Part shown: positions 1 through 4,545 of the stretch, piece after piece
How the letters are laid out: each line of letters begins with the position of its first letter
Numbering within the stretch: the stretch's first letter is position 1
DNA from: Ruminococcaceae bacterium UBA4306
Lineage (GTDB): Bacteria > Bacillota > Clostridia > Oscillospirales > Acutalibacteraceae
Assembly (NCBI GenBank): GCA_002394725.1
Contig: DGUQ01000136.1
Span: forward strand, 1-5,306
Direction: 5' to 3'
Length of the DNA stretch: 5,306 nucleotides
Made by a program: the position numbers and the translations under genes
The notes under the pieces: generated by a model
Seen by the model: only the letters and a program-made list of their open reading frames with translations
What the model was told of the DNA's origin: nothing
Databases searched by the model: none

Positions 1-87
1 ACACAGCTCAAGGGGAATGAAAAAGTCGTCGAAGTGTTCACCATCAAAGCAGACAGAATGAGAAAAGCGGTGACAGAGAATGAATGA
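1..87 (+). CDS. C-terminal end of an unidentified tail-cluster protein (5' end outside window)
   Basis: The first frame is open from the left edge to a TGA at 85-87 and gives 28 residues beginning TQLKGNEKVVEVF and ending KAVTENE. The frame runs into the next ORF with an 8-base overlap, as is common inside tail operons. In PBSX-like clusters the gene just upstream of the LysM (XkdP-like) gene is the tape measure, so this may be the tape-measure C-terminus or another small tail protein. The fragment has no motif that decides between them. The reading frame is supported by its coupling to the following genes; the identity is not. Confidence 0.55.
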   Translation, partial: TQLKGNEKVVEVFTIKADRMRKAVTENE

Positions 88-205
88 GGAATATGTGAAC
101 GAAACATTCAACAATGACAGTGAACGCATGTCGAAGGAGCTCGAACGCGACGCGCGGCGATATAACAAGGCGTTCACCGAGGAAGAGGAGGTCAGGCTGA
201 TATGA
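80..205 (+). CDS. Small charged protein of unknown function, 41 aa
   Basis: The ORF starts at ATG 80, inside the end of the preceding frame, and stops at TGA 203-205, which overlaps the ATG of the LysM gene in an ATGA junction. The product is rich in Glu, Arg and Asn (for example SKELERDARRYNKAF) and looks helical and soluble, with no signal peptide or membrane segment. The sequence upstream of the start is a poor ribosome binding site, so translation would rely on coupling to the upstream gene. In-frame alternatives are a GTG at 95 behind TGAGGA and an ATG at 128. The perfect nesting between two genes argues that it is real, but I recognise no family. A linking or chaperone-like role at the tape-measure/LysM interface is only a guess. 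Its 3' half also carries the AGGAGG that serves the next gene. Confidence 0.5.
   Translation: MNEEYVNETFNNDSERMSKELERDARRYNKAFTEEEEVRLI
186..191 (+). promoter_or_regulatory. Ribosome binding site for the LysM tail gene
   Basis: A perfect AGGAGG lies 10 bases before ATG 202, inside the coding sequence of the small upstream ORF. It fixes the start of the LysM gene at 202 rather than at the internal ATGs at 217 or 238. Confidence 0.7.
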
Positions 206-723
206 AATTGGCACCGATGCGATTCGGCGGCGTGAGCATGCGCCATAATCCCGAGAAGCTCAGTATCAGCGGTAAAAACCGCTTGCAGGAGTACCTGTCG
301 CCGTGCTGTGAAGCCGATAGCGTGATCTTAGGCAGGGAGCTGTGCCGTGTATCGGGCGAGGGCGTACTGTTCGGCGCGGATTGTCTTGAGCAGTATCACA
401 CGCTTGAGAAACTGCAGCACAGCCATAGGCCCTCCAAGCTGGTGTTGCCGAAAACACAGCCGATGTACGCGTATCTCAAGGAGCTTTCTCTCTCAGCCGA
501 GCCGCAGGATGATGTGTTGCGCTACCGCTTTGTGTTTTGTGAGGCAAAGAGTCCGCGCAAAGCTACGCAGGGCGAGCAGGTTTATGTGACAATGTCGCAG
601 GGCGAAAGTTTGTGGGATATCGCCTATCGCTTCGGCAGACCGATCGAAGCGCTCACGGCGCTGAATCCTCAGATCCCGTTGATCGATGAGATCAGTGAGG
701 GAGAGAGGGTGCGCCTATGCTGA
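202..723 (+). CDS. LysM-domain phage tail protein (XkdP-like)
   Basis: This 173-aa protein has two parts. The N-terminal part (about residues 1-115) carries the pattern of XkdP-type tail proteins: MRFGGVSMRHNP near the start, a GEGVLFG segment near residue 52, and a YRFVFCE strand near 108-114. The C-terminal part (about 127-172) is a LysM domain with GESLWDIAYRFGRP, then LTALNP and a closing GERVRL strand. In contractile tails of Firmicutes this protein sits at the junction of tube end and baseplate hub, comparable to T4 gp53 or Mu/P2 gpX-type LysM proteins; the LysM fold there is thought to be structural rather than to bind host wall. Its usual neighbour, the gpD/XkdQ-like hub, follows directly with a 7-base overlap. 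The family assignment is firm and the exact place in the particle is inferred. Confidence 0.86.
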   Translation: MKLAPMRFGGVSMRHNPEKLSISGKNRLQEYLSPCCEADSVILGRELCRVSGEGVLFGADCLEQYHTLEKLQHSHRPSKLVLPKTQPMYAYLKELSLSAEPQDDVLRYRFVFCEAKSPRKATQGEQVYVTMSQGESLWDIAYRFGRPIEALTALNPQIPLIDEISEGERVRLC

Positions 724-1646
724 GGTGTGAGCTGACAGACGTCAATGGCAAAACGCGTAAAATGCCGCAGCTTTTGTCCTTACAGGTGGATGTGGACGAG
801 GGTGTTCCTGCCGACGCGCTCTACGCGTTGTTTCCGTATGTGCCGACCGAGGAACTGTGTGGAATCACTCTGTATGAGGAGGATAAACCGCTCTTCATCG
901 GAGTGATCGATGAGGAGGAGCACATCTGCGACAGCAGGGGCACTTATCTCAAAATCAGCGCGCGATCGCCGGCGGCACATTTGCTGGACAATGAGGCGAT
1001 GCCGTGTGAGTATGACCATCCGTCGCTTTCGATGATGTTCGAGCGTTACGCAAAGCCGTTCGGCATCACGCTCGGGACAGGATCCGATGAGGTGTTCTTC
1101 GGTGAACAGAGGGTCACGAAGGGAACATCCTGCTGGATGGCGCTCAAGAACTTTTGTATCGCGTGCTATCTGAAGCCGCCGCGTATCAGCTCGGTCGGCG
1201 TGCTGTATCCGAAGGGATTGGAGCACGGTGATGTGACCGTTTTCGGCAGGGACGGCGTGCTGTATACCCAACTGCGCGAGGCAAAAAAGCGCTGTGAGGA
1301 GATATCCGCCGTCTATGTCAAAGCCAGCAGCGGCGGCACCTATTCGCTCGCCATCGAGAACCGCGCGGCAAAGGCTCGCGGTGTGCGCCGTGAGCGTTAT
1401 CTGAACGCCGTGCTGACAGAGAGTCCGATGAAATGTGCCGACGCGATGATCGATAACGGGGACGTCAAGTCCTATGCGGTCTATCTGCGATGCAAAGGCT
1501 GTCTGCTGGGCGCCGAGGGCAATCGTGCCGTGATCCGCGATCCGGTCCTCGGAGACAGGGACGATCTGTTTATCAGCGCGGTGCATTATCGGATGAAGGG
1601 TGACGGCGCTTACAGTAATATCACACTCAAGAGGAGGACTTTTTGA
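717..1646 (+). CDS. Baseplate hub protein, gpD/XkdQ-like (late control D family)
   Basis: The 309-aa product matches the plan of XkdQ/gpD-type hub proteins. An N-terminal beta domain contains the typical LFIGVIDEEEH strand (about residues 59-69), followed by YLKISARSPAAHLLDNEA (about 80-97), where an aromatic or basic residue and LLDNEA are characteristic of XkdQ relatives. The middle part has YAKPFGITLG and a GTSCWMALKNFC segment, and the C-terminus ends in a basic ITLKRRTF strand. In tailed phages this protein trimerises at the end of the tube and carries the central spike, here encoded by the next gene. The start at ATG 717 overlaps the LysM stop by 7 bases and has AGAGGGT 6 bases upstream. 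The protein has an unusual number of cysteines for a structural phage protein (among them C4, C48 and several around residues 138-150), but nothing indicates a metal site. No lysozyme domain is fused, unlike T4 gp5. Confidence 0.84.
   Translation: MLRCELTDVNGKTRKMPQLLSLQVDVDEGVPADALYALFPYVPTEELCGITLYEEDKPLFIGVIDEEEHICDSRGTYLKISARSPAAHLLDNEAMPCEYDHPSLSMMFERYAKPFGITLGTGSDEVFFGEQRVTKGTSCWMALKNFCIACYLKPPRISSVGVLYPKGLEHGDVTVFGRDGVLYTQLREAKKRCEEISAVYVKASSGGTYSLAIENRAAKARGVRRERYLNAVLTESPMKCADAMIDNGDVKSYAVYLRCKGCLLGAEGNRAVIRDPVLGDRDDLFISAVHYRMKGDGAYSNITLKRRTF
1632..1637 (+). promoter_or_regulatory. Ribosome binding site deciding the spike gene start
   Basis: AGGAGG lies 8 bases before ATG 1646 and 5 bases before an in-frame TTG at 1643. 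The spacing and the better codon favour ATG 1646, which overlaps the preceding TGA by one base (TGATG). Confidence 0.65.
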
Positions 1647-1984
1647 TGTGGATCAATGAATATATGACAGGACGCTCTTTCAATACAGAGGGAGCGTCCG
1701 CAGGAGAGATCCGCTCGGCAAAAAACGGCAGCGTATCGGTCAGCGCGACGCGTGACTACGGCGCTCTGCCGCTGATCGCGCCGTCGGGCATTGCCTATGT
1801 ACCGGTTGCAGGCGCTTCCACCGTGGTGATGGAGGGCGCGGGCGGCGCGGTATGCTTGGGCGTCATCGCGACTCCCAAAGCAGATTTGCAGCCGGGAGAG
1901 CTGATGCTCTACTCCGCCGGCGGCGCCGGTATCGTGCTGAAAAACGACGGTAGGGTGCTTATCAACGGCAAGGAGGTATCCTGA
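1646..1984 (+). CDS. Short baseplate spike protein, gpV / Mu gp45-like
   Basis: The product is 112 aa from ATG 1646 (113 if the TTG at 1643 is used). The first two thirds are small-residue-rich beta sequence with a YGALPLIAPSGIAYVPVAG stretch, consistent with an OB-fold. Residues 83-108 read PGELMLYS..GAGIVLKNDGRVLING, the repeat-like turn that follows the OB domain in Mu gp45/P2 gpV-type spikes. Its place between hub and gp25-like wedge is where gpV or XkdR is encoded in related clusters. It is much shorter than Mu gp45 or P2 gpV (both roughly 200 aa). It ends just after the first strand of the spike, and it contains no histidine, so the iron-binding HxH tip of gpV is absent. It could instead belong to a divergent DUF2577/XkdR-like group, but the C-terminal motif favours a spike-type protein. 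Confidence 0.68.
   Translation: MWINEYMTGRSFNTEGASAGEIRSAKNGSVSVSATRDYGALPLIAPSGIAYVPVAGASTVVMEGAGGAVCLGVIATPKADLQPGELMLYSAGGAGIVLKNDGRVLINGKEVS
1971..1976 (+). promoter_or_regulatory. Ribosome binding site for the gp25-like gene
   Basis: AGGAGG lies 7 bases before ATG 1984, inside the last codons of the spike gene. The start overlaps the spike stop codon by one base (TGATG). Confidence 0.7.
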
Positions 1985-2328
1985 TGGATGTCAAATTATC
2001 AAATGGCGATATCGCGATGACGGCGTCGGGTGATTACCTTTACATCACCGGTATTGAGGAAGCGGTACAGCGTGTGCGCATCTCGGCGCTGACGATGAAG
2101 GGCGACTTTGTCTATGACAGGGAGCTGGGTACTGATTATCGCGGTCTCAGCGCGGATGACAGCATGCTGTGTGAGAAGCTCGATATGCTGATCAAGGAAA
2201 GCTGCGCCGACATCTGTAATACACAGGTCGAGGTGCTGTCATGCGAGGATCTGGTCGCTGTGATCAGGGTGATCTATCAAAACAACGAAGCGACAACGGA
2301 GGTGGATTTGTCTGGAATCTTACAATGA
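1984..2328 (+). CDS. Baseplate wedge protein, gp25/gpW-like (XkdS position)
   Basis: This 114-aa protein has the hallmark layout of gp25/gpW-type wedge proteins: an N-terminal NGDIAMTASGDYLYITG beta turn, then the helix EEAVQRVRISALTMKGDF with the conserved Gln and the K-G turn, followed by YDRELGTDYRGL. A C-terminal helix and beta strands follow (VEVLSCEDLVAVIRV). In T4, gp25 connects wedge and sheath and is present in all contractile injection systems, so it marks this tail as contractile rather than flexible. The spike gene lies directly upstream and the gpJ-like gene, its usual partner, directly downstream. The last codons of this gene also contain the GGAGGTG that probably drives the next gene. 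Family placement is good; whether it aligns better with XkdS (DUF2634) or with gpW/gp25 proper needs profile comparison. Confidence 0.83.
   Translation: MDVKLSNGDIAMTASGDYLYITGIEEAVQRVRISALTMKGDFVYDRELGTDYRGLSADDSMLCEKLDMLIKESCADICNTQVEVLSCEDLVAVIRVIYQNNEATTEVDLSGILQ
2298..2304 (+). promoter_or_regulatory. Ribosome binding site pointing to a CTG start at 2312
   Basis: GGAGGTG inside the end of the gp25-like gene is the only strong Shine-Dalgarno in this junction. It lies 7 bases before an in-frame CTG at 2312 and 37 bases before the first in-frame ATG (2342). An ATG at 2325 at normal distance opens only a three-codon frame (MIF, then stop). No GTG or TTG exists in the gpJ frame between its upstream stop (2270-2272) and 2342. 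Confidence 0.55.
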
Positions 2329-3370
2329 TATTTTAGAGCGAATGATCCATACATATGAGGAAGAAAGCGGTTTTCGTCCCGAGAACGAGTCGGATATCAT
2401 GCTGCGCCTGCGTGTATTGGCAGGCGAGATCTATGAGGAGCGCGTGTACGCTCAGTACATCCTCAGACAGATGTTCCCGACGACCGCGACAGGAACGTAT
2501 CTGGATGTGCACGCCGAACAGCGCGGATTATCCCGTAAGCATGGCACAAAGGCGAAGGGCAGTGTGTTGTTCACCGCCGCCAATGAGCAGCATGAAGATA
2601 TTCTGATCCCTGCCGGGACGGAGGTCTGCACCACAGATGATCTGCTGCGCTATGTGACGGATGAGGACACGGTATTAGGGGAAAACACCCAAACGGTTTA
2701 TGTCAATGCGACGGCGGCAAATATCGGAAGCGCCTACAATGTGCGCTTCAACAGAATCGGGATCATCGTGACCCCTGTGATCGGCATCGCGTCGGTCAAG
2801 AATAACGCCGGCTTTTTCGGCGGTACGGATAATGAGAGCGATGAAAAGCTCCGTCAGAGGATCGAGGAGAGCTACCGGAATATCTCAAACGGCGCTAACG
2901 CGGCATACTACCGCTCCATCGCGCTGTCGGTGGACGGCGTCTACTCCGCGTCGGCGGTCGGATGCAGTCGCGGCGTGGGAACGGTAGATGTTTATGTCTG
3001 CGATAGAGGAAGAACGTTGTCGTCAGATAAGATAAGAGAGATCCAGAAGCTTCTTGACACAAAACGCGAGGTGAACGTGGACGTTAAGGCGTACAACGCC
3101 ACGGAGCTTTCCATCAACCTTTATATTCGATTGAAGGTCAAGGACGGCTATGACTTCAACATCGTTGCCGAAAGGGTGAAAGCTGCCGTTGCGGAATATA
3201 TCAACGCGCTGGGGATCGGCAACAATCTGTGGCTGAGCAGCGTCGGTGAAGTGATCTATCATATTGACGGCGTAGCGGACTATCGATTCTTGGAGGGCTA
3301 CGGCTCCGACAGAGAGATTCCGCCGACACGCTTCGCCAAAGCCGGCACGATCACGGTGAGGGATGAATGA
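2312..3370 (+). CDS. Baseplate wedge protein, gpJ/XkdT-like; likely CTG start, ATG alternative at 2342
   Basis: The protein is 352 aa from CTG 2312 or 342 aa from ATG 2342. It shows the baseplate-J pattern (P2 gpJ, Mu gp47, XkdT; related to T4 gp6). Numbered from the ATG, these are: LDVHAEQRGLSR near residues 54-64, IPAGTEV at 89-95, GGTDNESDEKLRQRIEESY at about 160-178, NGANAAYYRSIALSVDGVYSA at about 183-203, and a GVGTVDVYV strand. The start is chosen because a GGAGGTG sits 7 bases before the CTG, while ATG 2342 has no Shine-Dalgarno. The extra residues also read ESYNDILERM, closely resembling the YEDILERM-type N-termini of this family. A start at ATG 2342 cannot be excluded. In the particle it forms the iris around the hub that opens to release the sheath. 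The downstream DUF2313-like gene starts within its stop codon. Confidence 0.88.
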   Translation: MESYNDILERMIHTYEEESGFRPENESDIMLRLRVLAGEIYEERVYAQYILRQMFPTTATGTYLDVHAEQRGLSRKHGTKAKGSVLFTAANEQHEDILIPAGTEVCTTDDLLRYVTDEDTVLGENTQTVYVNATAANIGSAYNVRFNRIGIIVTPVIGIASVKNNAGFFGGTDNESDEKLRQRIEESYRNISNGANAAYYRSIALSVDGVYSASAVGCSRGVGTVDVYVCDRGRTLSSDKIREIQKLLDTKREVNVDVKAYNATELSINLYIRLKVKDGYDFNIVAERVKAAVAEYINALGIGNNLWLSSVGEVIYHIDGVADYRFLEGYGSDREIPPTRFAKAGTITVRDE

Positions 3371-3942
3371 TGGCGATTTTCGAAAGGATGAAAGAGCGCT
3401 TGTCAACGACAGGCGTATACCGCGATGACGCACCGGTGCTTTCTTGGGAGCTCAAGGCATACGCGTCGGAACTCGAGCGACTCTACTCGGAGCTCGGCGA
3501 TATGTTCCGTGAAAGATTCATCACCACGGCTGAGGATATCGGTCTGAGCGAATATGAAAGGATCTTCGGCCCCGTGAGGGAAGAGGAAAGCGTCGAGGAG
3601 CGGCGAAGGCTGTTACTGCTGAGGCTGAATCTCGGCAATAATGATTTTACGGTCGACGGCTTCAAAAAGGCGCTGGACAGCTTTGGGCTGAGCTATACGA
3701 TCAGCGAGTTCCCCATGATCGGCAGGATGAATGTGATCGCGACAGCCGATTATTCTGCCGCCGAGCAGGCATGGATCAAAAACGAGGTCAGTAAGATCGT
3801 TCCGGCTCATATCGAGTTCCGGCTCTCATTCAATACGATGACATGGGAGCAGTGGGACGCACTGAACAAGACGTTCAGCGACTTTGACAGTGACGATAGT
3901 ACATGGGAGCAGATCGACGACCGCACCGCAGATGCTTCTTAG
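3367..3942 (+). CDS. YmfQ/DUF2313-like tail protein (XkdU position)
   Basis: The 191-aa product follows the gpJ-like gene directly (ATGA overlap at 3367; an adjacent ATG at 3370 is equally spaced or better from the GGTGAGG at 3355-3361). Residues about 55-90 carry the family signature: AEDIGLSEYERIFG, then EEESVEERRRLLLLRL, the acidic-loop plus RR helix typical of YmfQ/XkdU and Mu gp48-type proteins. A beta-rich domain follows (about 105-155, with IVPAHIEFRLSF). In T4-like terms this protein connects wedge to fibre network, a role comparable to P2 gpI. The C-terminus is unusual: after the family domain it adds an acidic, aromatic tail in which TWEQ occurs at 159-162 and again at 179-182, encoded by an identical 12-base repeat 60 bases apart. 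The tail may anchor the fibre. Function by position and family is good; the role of the tail is a guess. Confidence 0.83.
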   Translation: MMAIFERMKERLSTTGVYRDDAPVLSWELKAYASELERLYSELGDMFRERFITTAEDIGLSEYERIFGPVREEESVEERRRLLLLRLNLGNNDFTVDGFKKALDSFGLSYTISEFPMIGRMNVIATADYSAAEQAWIKNEVSKIVPAHIEFRLSFNTMTWEQWDALNKTFSDFDSDDSTWEQIDDRTADAS

Positions 3943-3962
3943 CAGCATTTGATAACAGACAG

Positions 3963-3970
3963 AAGGAAGG
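3963..3970 (+). promoter_or_regulatory. Ribosome binding site of the fibre gene
   Basis: AAGGAAGG is separated from ATG 3977 by exactly six T residues. This is the only internal junction of the cluster that is not overlapping, so the fibre gene is translated from its own site. I see no convincing promoter in the 34-base gap. Confidence 0.6.
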
Positions 3971-3976
3971 TTTTTT

Positions 3977-4438
3977 ATGGCATCCAGTAACTATACACCG
4001 AATCTGCATTTAAACGCATGGGAGGCGTCCGACCGCCCCAAGCGTGCCGATTTTGTGTCCGATAACACCATTATCGACACACAGCTCGGCGGACACATCG
4101 CCAACACCGGTGTTCATCTGAGCGCCGCTGAGAAGGCGCTGTTGGACGAGCCGTATATCACCATGATGTATGCCGGCAACGGAGAAAGCCAGCGCACGAT
4201 CGCGCTGGACTTCCATCCGAAATTCATCTTTATCTATAAGCGCGGCGTACCGTTTGTGACCTACAGCAACGGCGTGAACGTCGTCAACGCGGCGTCCGGC
4301 TCATACGGTCAGGGCGCCAGTGCCGGCATCAGTTTTACCGGCACCGGTGTGGTGGTGAGTGAAAGCGCGGCCTCCGGCGGCATCAGGGTGAGCCTGAACG
4401 AAAATCTCGCTCAGTATACCCTGATCGCGTTCAAATGA
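3977..4438 (+). CDS. Small tail fibre-like / distal tail protein, 153 aa
   Basis: The N-terminus (residues 5-38) reads NYTPNLHLNAWEASDRPKR..F..DNTIIDTQL, a start commonly seen in short fibre-like proteins at the end of Clostridia tail clusters. Residues 40-57 (GHIANTGVHLSAAEKALLD) match the H-x-HLs-x-EK segment found in trimeric tail fibres. The remainder is Gly/Ser/Val-rich beta sequence: a strand at 76-87 (ALDFHPKFIFIY), then GASAGISFTGTGVVVSESA, and a closing LNENLAQYTLIAFK resembling the terminal domain of many distal tail proteins. It lies last in the tail cluster, the place of receptor-binding fibres, and the bidirectional terminator follows it. It is far shorter than a typical full-length fibre and no fibre-assembly chaperone follows. 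It could be the receptor-binding tip itself, an adaptor, or a minor fibre with the main one elsewhere. Its position and the N-terminal and HLs motifs are what I see; the binding role is inferred. Confidence 0.72.
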   Translation: MASSNYTPNLHLNAWEASDRPKRADFVSDNTIIDTQLGGHIANTGVHLSAAEKALLDEPYITMMYAGNGESQRTIALDFHPKFIFIYKRGVPFVTYSNGVNVVNAASGSYGQGASAGISFTGTGVVVSESAASGGIRVSLNENLAQYTLIAFK

Positions 4439-4486
4439 TGAAACGGGCTGCATAGGGTCTCATACGGATCACGGATAACCAAATAC
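4439..4486. other. Short spacer after the tail operon
   Basis: The 48 bases after the fibre stop hold no further gene, repeat or regulatory site that I can support. There is no lysis gene, attachment site or tRNA in this spacer. Confidence 0.6.
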
Positions 4487-4525
4487 AAAAAGCACTTCTG
4501 AGCGTTTGACTCAGAAGTGCTTTTT
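4487..4525. terminator. Bidirectional intrinsic terminator between convergent genes
   Basis: AAAAAGCACTTCTGAG (4487-4502) and CTCAGAAGTGCTTTTT (4510-4525) form a perfect 16-bp inverted repeat around a 7-base loop (CGTTTGA). Eleven of the pairs are GCACTTCTGAG and the outer five are A-T, so each strand has a run of five T after a GC-bearing stem. It lies 48 bases after the fibre stop and 20 bases before the stop of the - strand gene, so it can end transcription from both sides. Confidence 0.9.
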
Positions 4526-4545
4526 ATATTTGATGAAAGTATCGA

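Noticed and set aside
347..589. Open frame of 80 codons in another + frame inside the LysM gene
   Set aside because: Cys/Arg/Ser-rich composition typical of an out-of-frame translation; no motif.
780..1586. A 268-codon open frame on the - strand opposite the gpD-like gene
   Set aside because: It is His/Arg/Leu-rich without family pattern, has no plausible ribosome binding site and lies wholly antisense to a recognisable, motif-bearing gene in a GC-biased region; a shadow frame.
2321..2335. ATG at 2325 in an ATGA overlap with the gp25-like stop as start of the next gene
   Set aside because: The frame stops after three codons (MIF then TAG); it could only matter if a sequencing indel were present, which the intact gpJ frame does not require.
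3023..3433. A 136-codon - strand open frame across the gpJ/DUF2313 junction
   Set aside because: It is antisense to two well-supported coding regions and shows no domain, signal or membrane pattern.
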